A stretch of 64,000 bases of DNA from Mycolicibacterium gilvum (GTDB lineage Bacteria > Actinomycetota > Actinomycetes > Mycobacteriales > Mycobacteriaceae), in NCBI RefSeq assembly GCF_900454025.1, contig NZ_UGQM01000001.1, positions 4,650,001-4,714,000 on the forward strand, read 5' to 3'. The translations under genes were made by a program, and so were the position numbers. Shown here piece after piece: positions 45,558-53,456 of this stretch. The notes beneath the pieces are model-generated. The model saw only the letters and a program-made list of their open reading frames with translations, had not been told where the DNA came from and ran no database searches. Each line of letters starts with the position of its first letter. Position 1 is the stretch's first letter.

Positions 45558-46445
45558 TCACAGACCCTCTCGCCGCGGCACGATCATCGTCGGCACCGGC
45601 GAATGCCGCAGGATCCTCGCCGCCGCAGAACCGAGGAACACCTGGGCGACCTGACCCGCGGCGCCGGAACCGAGGACCAGAACATCCCCGGACCCCCAGT
45701 CGATCGCCTCCACCGCGTCCCGCCACGTCGCCCCTGCGCCAATCACCACCTCGGCGTCGAGGGTGTCGACACCGGAACGCACGGCCTCCAGCTGGGCGGC
45801 GATCTTCTCCTGGGTTCGACGGACCCACTGCTGGACGACGAGGTCTTCGGCGGACGTCTCGATCGCACCGCTGAACATGGTGACCGGCCGCACGGTGAAC
45901 GAGGCGATGCGCAGTGTCGCCGACCACCTTCGGGCGAGTTCGGCGCCGGCGGCGACCAGACCCCCCTCGTCGGCGTGACCTCCGTAGGCGACCGTCAGAC
46001 GCTCGATCCTGCTGTCCTGCAACGGGTATCCGCGTGGCGCAATGGCCACCGGGACCGCGGCGGTGTGCACGAGCCGATCGGTGACGCTTCCGAGCGCGAT
46101 CCTGCCGAGCAGACCGGAGGACGACGAGCCGACGACGACGACGTCGGCGTTCATCTCCTCTGCCAGCTCGGTCAGGCCGCTGGGCACCGATTCGGCCTGG
46201 TGAACCATCCGCCACACGTCGAGATCGCCGGGAAGCTTGTCGACCATCTCCTTGAGCGACTTCTGTGCCTGCGCGCCAACATAGTTCAGATACTCGTCCT
46301 CCAACGGATCCGCATTTTGCGGCCACTGCCGCTCCACGATCGCCACGGCGACGATCCGCTCGCCCGTGCACCGGGCCAGTTGAGCGGCGAGATGCAGCGG
46401 CGCCGGCCCCTGGCCGCTGGCGCTGAATCCCGCGATGATCGTCAT
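45558..46445 (-). CDS. Tandem universal stress protein
   Basis: A 295-residue protein with two Usp domains. Each has the ATP-binding G-x2-G-x9-G-S pattern: VVVGSSSSGLLGRIALGS in the first half and LVLGSGAAGQVAQVFLGS in the second. The ATG overlaps the stop of the permease gene by four bases (ATGA), so it is the last gene of the FNT-cynS-permease cassette. It likely senses ATP or energy state and may regulate the permease, whose C-terminus carries a related-looking domain; that link is inference. Confidence 0.9.
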   Translation of the reverse strand: MTIIAGFSASGQGPAPLHLAAQLARCTGERIVAVAIVERQWPQNADPLEDEYLNYVGAQAQKSLKEMVDKLPGDLDVWRMVHQAESVPSGLTELAEEMNADVVVVGSSSSGLLGRIALGSVTDRLVHTAAVPVAIAPRGYPLQDSRIERLTVAYGGHADEGGLVAAGAELARRWSATLRIASFTVRPVTMFSGAIETSAEDLVVQQWVRRTQEKIAAQLEAVRSGVDTLDAEVVIGAGATWRDAVEAIDWGSGDVLVLGSGAAGQVAQVFLGSAAARILRHSPVPTMIVPRREGL

Positions 46446-48268
46446 CGCGGCACCTGGTTTCCCACCGCGGACGTGGCGACGACGTGCGTCACCGGCACCG
46501 TGAACTGGGCACGGGCCCGGTCCACGACGTCGAACCGGTGCCACATCGAGAACTCCGGCGGCAGCGTCGCGATGACGATCTGGTCCGGACCGAACTCCGC
46601 GACGGCGTGGTCGAGTGCACGCAGTGGGCGGTAATCACCCAATTCACCCTGGACGGTCAGGTTTTTGCCGCGCAGCGCCGCCAGCGTGGATTCGAGGCGC
46701 GCGGTGGCCGCTTCCTGGGTGGCTTCGGTGACGTCGCGCGGACCGTGGGTGGCCGCCGCGCCGGTGTCGACGGCGCTGGCGGGTACCACCACCAGATACT
46801 CCGCCGTCTGATCCGCTCCGATCCGGCTCAGCTCGGCGAGCAGCTCGTCGGAATCGACGGTTCGGTTGGCCAGCACCAGAACTCGGTGCGGTGGACCGGT
46901 GGGGGCGCCGCTGTCCCCCTCGGCCGGCCGCTTTTTCACGAACCACTTGTTCGCGGCGAACAGCGCGATGACCACCGCCCAGGACAGCAGGCTCAGCACC
47001 AGCTGCGAGCGCAGTGCGGTGTCGATGAACATCTGTACGAGGATGGCGAGGATGCCGAGCGCGGTCAGTCCGGAAAGCACTGGGAAGAGCCACATCTTCA
47101 CGCGGAGCTTCGAGTCCGGGGTGCGGTAGCGCAGGACGATCTGGGAGATCGCGATCAGCAGGTAGACGAAGAGGATGATCGCGCCGCTGGAGTTCAGCAG
47201 GAACGCGAAGATGGTGTCCGGCGAGACCGCGGCGGCGATCACGCACAGGAAGCCGACGACCGAGGACGCCAGGATCGCGTTCGCCGGCACGCCCCGGTTG
47301 GTGACCTTGACCAGTGCCGCCGGCGCCTCCCTGCGGGCGGCCAGGACGAAGAGCATGCGCGAAGCGGTGTACATGCCCGAGTTCAGGCAGCTCAGTACCG
47401 CGGTGAGCACCACGGCGTTCATCACATGGTCGGCGTACGGAATGCCCATGGCGTTGAACGCGGCCACGAACGGCGACGCCGACACACTCTCGTCGTTCCA
47501 CGGGACGATGAGCACGAGCAGCAGCACTGCCCCGACGTAGAAGATCAGGATGCGCAGGATCACCGAGTTGGCTGCCTTCGCCACCGCCCGCTCGGGATCC
47601 TGGGACTCGGCAGCGGCGATCGTCGCGATCTCGGCGCCGACCATCGAGAAGATGACGGTGACGATTCCGACGGTGATCGCGCCGAAGCCCAACGGCATGA
47701 ATCCGCCGTGACTGGTCAGGTTCGAGAAGTCCGCACCCTTTCCGGGCCACAGACCCAACACGAATGCGGCGCCGACCGCGATGAACGCGATGATCGCGGC
47801 CACCTTGATGCCGGCGAACCAGAACTCGAACTCCCCGTAGGAGGCCACCGAGAACAGGTTCGTCGCCGTCATCAGCACCATGAAGATCAACGCGGACAAC
47901 CACAGCGGCACGTCCATCCAGTACTGCACGATCTTGGCCCCGGCGATCGCCTCGAAGCCGACGACGATGACCCAGAAGTACCAGTACAGCCAGCCGACGG
48001 AGAATCCCGCCCAGTGCCCCAACGCATTGCGCGAGTAGTCCGCGAACGATCCTGTCGACGGGTTGGCCACGGCCATCTCGGCGAGCATCCGCATCACCAT
48101 GATGATGAGCACGCCGGCCATGCCGTACGTCAGGAAAGCACCGGGCCCGGTGTCTGCGATGACGACGCCCGATCCGACGAACAAGCCGGCGCCGATGACG
48201 CCGCCGATGGCGATCATCGTCAACTGGCGCTGATTGAGGGCCTTCTTCAGGGTTGGTGCAGCACTCAT
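46442..48268 (-). CDS. APC-family amino-acid permease with C-terminal stress-type domain
   Basis: A 608-residue protein. Residues about 10-460 form a 12-helix amino-acid/polyamine permease of the AAT/GABA permease type (LTMIAIGGVIGAGLFVGSG, NPSTGSFADYSR, SAPA-type helix 6 with GAEIATIAAAES). After a Lys/Pro-rich linker, residues about 475-600 form a soluble alpha/beta domain (HRVLVLANRTVDSDELLAEL, later DQIVIATLPPEFSMWHRFDVV) resembling a universal-stress-type nucleotide-binding fold. GGAGG lies seven bases before the ATG at 48268; an upstream GTG is less likely. It follows cynS and precedes the tandem Usp gene. Confidence 0.88.
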   Translation of the reverse strand: MSAAPTLKKALNQRQLTMIAIGGVIGAGLFVGSGVVIADTGPGAFLTYGMAGVLIIMVMRMLAEMAVANPSTGSFADYSRNALGHWAGFSVGWLYWYFWVIVVGFEAIAGAKIVQYWMDVPLWLSALIFMVLMTATNLFSVASYGEFEFWFAGIKVAAIIAFIAVGAAFVLGLWPGKGADFSNLTSHGGFMPLGFGAITVGIVTVIFSMVGAEIATIAAAESQDPERAVAKAANSVILRILIFYVGAVLLLVLIVPWNDESVSASPFVAAFNAMGIPYADHVMNAVVLTAVLSCLNSGMYTASRMLFVLAARREAPAALVKVTNRGVPANAILASSVVGFLCVIAAAVSPDTIFAFLLNSSGAIILFVYLLIAISQIVLRYRTPDSKLRVKMWLFPVLSGLTALGILAILVQMFIDTALRSQLVLSLLSWAVVIALFAANKWFVKKRPAEGDSGAPTGPPHRVLVLANRTVDSDELLAELSRIGADQTAEYLVVVPASAVDTGAAATHGPRDVTEATQEAATARLESTLAALRGKNLTVQGELGDYRPLRALDHAVAEFGPDQIVIATLPPEFSMWHRFDVVDRARAQFTVPVTHVVATSAVGNQVPR

Positions 48269-48352
48269 GTCAACCTCCGACGGCGTGGGAGAAGAACCGG
48301 TGCTGAGTACCCACCGGTGATCCACATCACTCACCCGCCGCGGATGTGCCCG

Positions 48353-48801
48353 TCACCAGCGATAGTCGAGGAACTTTCCGTCGAACGTGACCACCACGCG
48401 GTCGCCGTCGGGGTGCTCGCGGCGCTTGATGTCGACGTTGAAGTTGATGGCGCTCATGATGCCGTCACCGAACTCCTCGTGGATCAGCTCCTTGAGCGCG
48501 GGCCCGTACACGGCCAGCGCCTCGTGGAACCGGTAGATGGTGGGATCGGACAGCTTCGCGGGATCGATGCCGCGACTGGGCTGCAACTGCAGGCTCTCGG
48601 CGACCGTGGTGTCGAGGTCGAGCAGCGCACACACCCGTTCGGCCTGTGCCGCCTCCATCGGATGCTGTCCGAGCAGAGCCGCCACGCACCACACCAGGGG
48701 CGCGTCGATCTCGTCGGCGATGTCGCTCCAGCTGAGCTTCTTGCGGATTGTGCCGCCGCGATGAGCTCTGCGGCATCGCTTTTGGGCATGATCGGGGTCA
48801 T
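48353..48801 (-). pseudogene. cynS: Cyanate hydratase (cyanase), frameshifted near the N-terminus
   Basis: Cyanase turns cyanate plus bicarbonate into ammonia and CO2. The start MTPIMPKSDAAELIAAA is in one frame from the ATG at 48801, which overlaps the FNT stop. The rest, from IRKKLSWSDIADEIDAPLVW to FDGKFLDYRW, is in another frame from 48748. One missing base near 48749-48750 accounts for the break; restoring a G there gives AAARIRKKLSW, the expected family sequence. The catalytic Arg and Glu (YRFHEAL) and Ser (IMSAINF) are intact. Either a recent inactivation or a sequencing error is possible. The intact protein would have about 150 residues, the normal length. Confidence 0.85.
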
Positions 48802-49661
48802 CGCAGGACCCGCCCCGCAGCGCCGACCAGCGAGCGATCCTCGGTGGGCAGCTCGACCAGCCTGGTCTCGCCGGTGCGGGCATGGGTGGCGAACAGGGTC
48901 AGGCCCACGAACGTCAGACCTCCGACCAGATTGCCGAGGACCGTCGGGATCTCGTTCCAGATCAGGTAGTCGGCGATCGAGAAGTCACCGCCGAGCATCA
49001 GGCCCGACGGGAACAGGAACATGTTGACGATGGAGTGCTCGAACCCCATGTAGAAGAACAGCATGATCGGCATCCACATCGCGATGACCTTGCCCGAGAC
49101 ACTCGTCGACATCATCGCCGCGACCACACCGGTGGACACCATCCAGTTGCACAGCACTGCGCGGATGAACAGCGTCAGCATGCCTGCGGCGCCGTGCTCG
49201 GCGTAGCCGACGGTCCGGCTGTGACCGATCTCCCCGAGACGCTGGCCGACCTCGTTGGGGTCGACGCTGAACCCGAACGTGAACACCACCGCCATCATCA
49301 GCGCCACCACGATTGCGCCGCCGAGGTTCCCGACGAACACCAGGCCCCAGTTGCGCATCATGGAGCGGAACGTGACGCCCCGCCGCTTGTCCAGCATGGC
49401 CAGGGGTACCAGGGTGAAAACGCCTGTCAGCAGGTCGAACCCGAGAAGGTACAGCAGACAGAAGCCGACCGGAAACAGGACCGCGCCGAGCAGCGGGTTA
49501 CCGGTCTGCACAGTGATCGTCACCGCGAACGCCGCGGCCAGGGCGAGGATGGCACCCGCCATGAACGCACGGATCAGGGTGTCACGGGTCGACATCAGAG
49601 CTTTGGACTCGCCGGCATCGATCATCTTGCCGACGAATTCGCTCGGACTCACATAGGACAT
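48798..49661 (-). CDS. Formate/nitrite-transporter (FNT) family channel
   Basis: A 287-residue pentameric anion-channel-type protein with six helices. Family-like segments include MAGAILALAAAFAVTITVQTG, LLGFDLLTGVF, NWGLVFVGNLGGA and CNWMVSTGV followed by GFEHSIVNMF. FNT channels pass formate, nitrite, hydrosulfide or similar small monovalent anions. GAAAGG lies seven bases before the ATG at 49661. It overlaps the cyanase start, so the pair is translationally coupled; a role as cyanate or bicarbonate channel feeding cyanase is a natural guess. Confidence 0.9.
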   Translation of the reverse strand: MSYVSPSEFVGKMIDAGESKALMSTRDTLIRAFMAGAILALAAAFAVTITVQTGNPLLGAVLFPVGFCLLYLLGFDLLTGVFTLVPLAMLDKRRGVTFRSMMRNWGLVFVGNLGGAIVVALMMAVVFTFGFSVDPNEVGQRLGEIGHSRTVGYAEHGAAGMLTLFIRAVLCNWMVSTGVVAAMMSTSVSGKVIAMWMPIMLFFYMGFEHSIVNMFLFPSGLMLGGDFSIADYLIWNEIPTVLGNLVGGLTFVGLTLFATHARTGETRLVELPTEDRSLVGAAGRVLR

Positions 49662-49745
49662 GTGGAACCTTTCGGGAGCGGGGTGTTCCCGAAAGAGTTC
49701 CCGGAGCGTATTGCCGATTCGAAACATCACGTGGACAGTCGTGTT

Positions 49746-49795
49746 GCCTGACCCTCACATCGGCTGGTGCAGGCTGTGAGGGCTGCGCGTCAGGC
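49746..49795. terminator. Hairpin at the end of the MpaB-family gene
   Basis: GCCTGACCCTCACA pairs with TGTGAGG and, after a 7-nt bulge, GTCAGGC. The structure overlaps the last codons of the leftward oxygenase gene and separates it from the FNT-cynS cassette on the same strand. No U-run is present. Confidence 0.4.
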
Positions 49796-51013
49796 GACGC
49801 GGTTGACGTGAGCTGCGGATTCACCGATGGTCGCGGAGCCGTCGACGCCGATCATCGTGCGCATCAGCTTCGCGTGCTCGCGCCGGCCACGCTGATCGGC
49901 GCGGTCGATGCCGCCGGGCAGGGTGAGCGCGGCGGCGCTGCGGGCGAGGTTCACCGGCAGCCGCAGCAGCGGGTACCACGGCAGCCCGTGGGACGGCAGG
50001 CCGAGTGACGCGACCGCGCGACGCCCGAGGAAGGCGCTGGTGATCGACAGGTGCTGGGCGCGGGCCAGCCGCCGCCGCACGCCCGTCAGGGTGTCGTAGT
50101 GCCATGCGAGCGGATCGTCGATCATCGGTGCCGCCAGTTGCCTACTGGATTCGTCGGGGGCGGCCAGCGCGGACAGCGTGTGCGCCAGCACCCGCACGCT
50201 GTCGCGGAAATCCTGTGGCAGCCAGGCATCTTCGACGCCGATCAGCCAGCCGACGTAGCGGGTCAGATGGGCGACGGCGTTGTATTCCGACGGTGAGAGC
50301 ACCACCCCCATGCCCATCGCCCCGACCGCCGGGGCGACGAGCGCGCCGACCAGCGTCGCGGCCATGTCGGTCTGGTTGACGGGCAGTCCCCACTCCTCGG
50401 GTCGCCAGTCCGGCATCGCCGCCACGTGCCGCCGGACGAACGAGTGGATCAGCCGCACCCGAATGGTCGAGCGGTATCCGATACCTCTGCCTTCGAGACC
50501 GCCCTCGGAGATGACGTCCATGGCCCACTGCATGGTCTCGGCGAACCGCTTGTTGGAGCCCTTCTCCAGGGCGCCCGTGCGCAGCAGCGTCTTGTTGAAG
50601 CCGGAGAACTGGTAGCCGCCGAGCAGGGACACATCGCGGGCGACGTACATGCCGTCCGCCCCACCCCGGCGCAGGGCGCGCTGCCCCTTTCGCAGGAGCG
50701 CGAGATCCACCCAATCCGGCAGCACCTCAACGCTTTCGAAGAACTCGCGTAGCGGCGCCGGCGCGTCGGGCACGCTCGCGATGCCGCCGTGGAGGGCGCG
50801 ATCGAACAGCGGCCGCGTCTGCTCCATTCCGGTCGCCGCCATCCACTCGACCAGGCGGTCCATCGGCCCGTCACCGACCGTGAGGCGTTCCCCGAGGTCC
50901 TGCCACTGCTGCGGGTCCGGGTTCCGGATGGCCAGGGCGGTCGCGAGGGCGCGAACGCCGGCCGGGATCGGCCGCGGACGGTCAGGGTGGCGCTTCGGAA
51001 CGGGCACGCTCAC
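49790..51013 (-). CDS. MpaB/latex-clearing-type oxygenase (DUF2236 family)
   Basis: A 407-residue helical protein of the oxygenase MpaB family, which includes rubber oxygenase Lcp-type b-haem enzymes. Landmarks are LLGGYQFSGFNKTLLRTGALEKGSNKR-type region (split here: LLGGYQFSGFNKTLLRTG then RFAETMQWAMDV), RVRLIHSFVRRHV with the candidate haem-ligand His, and GLPVNQTDMAATLVG. AGGAGG lies seven bases before the GTG start. A palindromic operator sits 26 nt upstream. The natural substrate is unknown. Confidence 0.82.
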   Translation of the reverse strand: MSVPVPKRHPDRPRPIPAGVRALATALAIRNPDPQQWQDLGERLTVGDGPMDRLVEWMAATGMEQTRPLFDRALHGGIASVPDAPAPLREFFESVEVLPDWVDLALLRKGQRALRRGGADGMYVARDVSLLGGYQFSGFNKTLLRTGALEKGSNKRFAETMQWAMDVISEGGLEGRGIGYRSTIRVRLIHSFVRRHVAAMPDWRPEEWGLPVNQTDMAATLVGALVAPAVGAMGMGVVLSPSEYNAVAHLTRYVGWLIGVEDAWLPQDFRDSVRVLAHTLSALAAPDESSRQLAAPMIDDPLAWHYDTLTGVRRRLARAQHLSITSAFLGRRAVASLGLPSHGLPWYPLLRLPVNLARSAAALTLPGGIDRADQRGRREHAKLMRTMIGVDGSATIGESAAHVNRVA

Positions 51014-51038
51014 TGCAGCTCCTCCTTGAGCTCACTTC

Positions 51039-51056
51039 TGACAACACATGTAGTCA
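51039..51056. promoter_or_regulatory. Candidate TetR-type operator upstream of the MpaB gene
   Basis: TGACAACACATGTAGTCA is an interrupted palindrome (TGACnACAnnTGTnGTCA, 14 of 18 bases symmetric). It lies just before the ribosome binding site of the oxygenase gene, a typical position for a repressor. Confidence 0.5.
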
Positions 51057-51190
51057 AAAGGGAGATTATGTCGAGGGCAGACGCGTGTCAACGAGGGACG
51101 GGCCGATGACAAGGGGTATCCCCCATTGCTCCCCCGCGGTGGCGTCCGCAGACTCAAGTGCACGGTCGCTGGCGAGGAGGCGGGGCAGAC

Positions 51191-53430
51191 ATGGCACTCG
51201 ACAGGTACATCGGACGGGTGGGGGCGCTGGCGGTCGCGCTCGGCATCGGATCGGCCGTGGCGGCGATGCCCGGGCAGGCGTCGGCCAAACCCGACGCCGA
51301 TGGCGGCTCGGGCATGTCAGAGACTTCGGTCAGCGGTCCGGCCAGAGCCGGATCCGGCACCGACGCGACATCCCGCTCGGGAAAGCCGGCGCAGTCTGAG
51401 CGCAGTGCGGCAACGAAACCGTCCGGAGGATCCGATCCGCCAGACCGTTCACCCCGGGAGGTCGCGGTCACCGAGGAGACGACGTCCGGCGAGACCGCCG
51501 ACGACGAGGCCGAGCCTGTCGAAGAAACCCGGGACACCGTCGAGATCGTTCCGCCGACCGAACCGGTCACGCCGGCATCGGCCGTCGAGACCGAGGACGA
51601 GCCGGACTCCCCGCGTCCTCGTCGCTGCTGTGGTTCCTCGGCGCGGCCGGCCGCCGTCAGACCGACCAGCAGGCCGGTCCCGACCGTGACGCGGCGTCGC
51701 AGACGGCTGCTCAGGCCGAAGCCCCGATCGCGGCGACGCCGGTTCCCGGCGATGCGTCAGCCTCACCGATCATCGGCGTCGACGGCACGGTCTACCAGGT
51801 CACCAGAACATCATCGGCCGGTGGCCAGTTCAGCACGGTGACCATCCTCGACAACACCGGGCAGATCGTCAGCTCCGGAGAGGTCCGCGGCACCGTCATG
51901 GACGCGGTCGCCCGGCCCGACGGCACACTGGTCGTGTTCAGCCGGCGCTTCATCAGCACCACTGTCTCCACGGTCAGCAGCGACGGCACCGTGACCCCGA
52001 TCGCCAATCTGCTCGGCACGCCGCTCAACCCACCGCGGGTGGGCCCCGACGGTGCACTGTACTTCGGCGCCGGGTTACCCGATCTGCTCTCCCCGGTCGG
52101 CGCCAACGTCGGCTACCGCACCTATCGGATCTCCCCCCGTAATACCGTGCGCGCCTTCGCCTTTGACACCGATGTCGCCATCGCCGACGACGGTACGGCA
52201 TATCTGGTGTCCCGCCGGTACGGCATCTCGGTGCTTCGGGTGATCCCGACGGCCGGGTTGGGCAGGACGACCCTGTTGCCTCTGGGTACCGATCCGAGCG
52301 CCCCGGTTCTGGGTCCGGATGGGACCGCGCATGTCACCGCGGGAGTGACCTGGTTCGGATCCCCGCAGACCCGGGTGTACACCGCGACCGGCGACTCGAT
52401 CGCGGCGCACACGGTTGCCGGCCTGCCCGCCGGTGCCGTGGTCGGCGCCGACGGCGTGTACCTGGCGACGTTCGTCGAGCCCGGATCGGAGGGCCCTGGC
52501 ACGTCGTATGTCTCGCGGCTCACCGCGGGCGGGGTGGGCACGTCCGGCCTCATCGAGGGCCGCATCGCGGAGTTCCAGGTCACCGCCGAGGGCACGGTGT
52601 TTGCGCCGATCGACGGCGCGGGCGCTGAAACCCCGGTGGCGGTCATCGACCGCGACGGCACGGTGCACACGGTGCTGCTGCCGGGCACCCTTGTCGTCGG
52701 TCGGCGGGCGATTCGGGACGGCGGCACGTACAACGTCGAGGACGTCGGCTACGTCAACTACGCCACCGGCGGCCGAGAGTACGTCGCCGTGCTGAGCGCC
52801 GACGGCACGGTCGCGCGCACCATCGAGCTTCCCGAGGGAGCCACCGGCGGTTCGGTGTTCTACAGCCCCGACGGGGCGGCATTCGAGATGCTGGAGTACC
52901 GAGACGCACAGGGACAGACGACTTTCCGCCAGATCCTCGCCCTGGCCTCCACGACCTATACCGACAAGGTGCCGGGCGGCCGGTTCACCTATGTCCGCGA
53001 CGCGGTGGTGTTCGGTCCGGACGGCGTCGGTTACTTGCTGACGGGCTCCGTATCCACCCAGATCGGGGCGTCCCAGGACCTCGACGTCCTCGGTTTCAAC
53101 GCCGCCGGCGAGACCGTGTCGCGCGCCGGCGGCCTCACCAACCCGGTGACCACGTATGAGAACAACCCCTACCGGACGGTGCTCGCGTTCGGCCGTGACG
53201 GTACCGCCTATGTGACCTTGTACTTCACCCCGGACGATCCGGGCGTCTACGCGGTGACGGCCGCCGGCGCGCAGAAGGTGGTCGACCTCGAATATGTCCA
53301 GTACCACCAGGGCTTTCCGCCGACGTTCGGCCTCGACGGCACCGGGTACGTGACGTCGGCGGAGCTGCTGAGCGGGGACGCCGACGGCATCGCACTCGTC
53401 ACGGTGTTCTCGCCCGTCACCGACCTCTGA
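51191..53430 (+). pseudogene. Secreted repeat (propeller-like) protein gene with a frameshift
   Basis: From the ATG at 51191 comes a signal peptide (ALAVALGIGSAVAAMPGQASA) and a 110-residue acidic disordered region. At about 51590-51612 that frame turns into Arg/Pro-rich nonsense, while the next frame reads LPASSSLLWFLGAAGRRQTD and continues without stop to 53430. The motif of a short hydrophobic LLWFLGAAGRR segment after a disordered leader is common in Mycolicibacterium surface proteins, so the two frames belong to one gene of about 746 codons. A one-base change is inferred; sequencing error is possible. Downstream, the only start is a GTG at 51838. Confidence 0.75.
51838..53430 (+). CDS. 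C-terminal part of the frameshifted secreted repeat protein
   Basis: If the frameshift is real, this 530-codon frame from a GTG at 51838 is the largest remaining open part. It consists of repeated blade-like units with the pattern (V/A)-x-x-DGT-V-x-x-(V/I/P), for example SDGTVTPI, GPDGALYFG, ADDGTAYLV, GPDGTAHVT and GLDGTGYVT. These suggest a beta-propeller of about 9-12 units. No ribosome binding site precedes 51838 and the frame is clearly open further upstream to about 51600, so the GTG is unlikely to be a true start. No catalytic motif is visible. Confidence 0.6.
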   Translation: MTILDNTGQIVSSGEVRGTVMDAVARPDGTLVVFSRRFISTTVSTVSSDGTVTPIANLLGTPLNPPRVGPDGALYFGAGLPDLLSPVGANVGYRTYRISPRNTVRAFAFDTDVAIADDGTAYLVSRRYGISVLRVIPTAGLGRTTLLPLGTDPSAPVLGPDGTAHVTAGVTWFGSPQTRVYTATGDSIAAHTVAGLPAGAVVGADGVYLATFVEPGSEGPGTSYVSRLTAGGVGTSGLIEGRIAEFQVTAEGTVFAPIDGAGAETPVAVIDRDGTVHTVLLPGTLVVGRRAIRDGGTYNVEDVGYVNYATGGREYVAVLSADGTVARTIELPEGATGGSVFYSPDGAAFEMLEYRDAQGQTTFRQILALASTTYTDKVPGGRFTYVRDAVVFGPDGVGYLLTGSVSTQIGASQDLDVLGFNAAGETVSRAGGLTNPVTTYENNPYRTVLAFGRDGTAYVTLYFTPDDPGVYAVTAAGAQKVVDLEYVQYHQGFPPTFGLDGTGYVTSAELLSGDADGIALVTVFSPVTDL

Positions 53431-53456
53431 TCCGCGTCCGTCGGCGCGGACGTCAC

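Noticed and set aside
46484..49027. Very long plus-strand frame of 847 codons opposite the permease and FNT genes
   Set aside because: It is rich in His, Arg, Asp and Glu as expected of the complement of a high-GC membrane-protein gene; no domain is recognisable.
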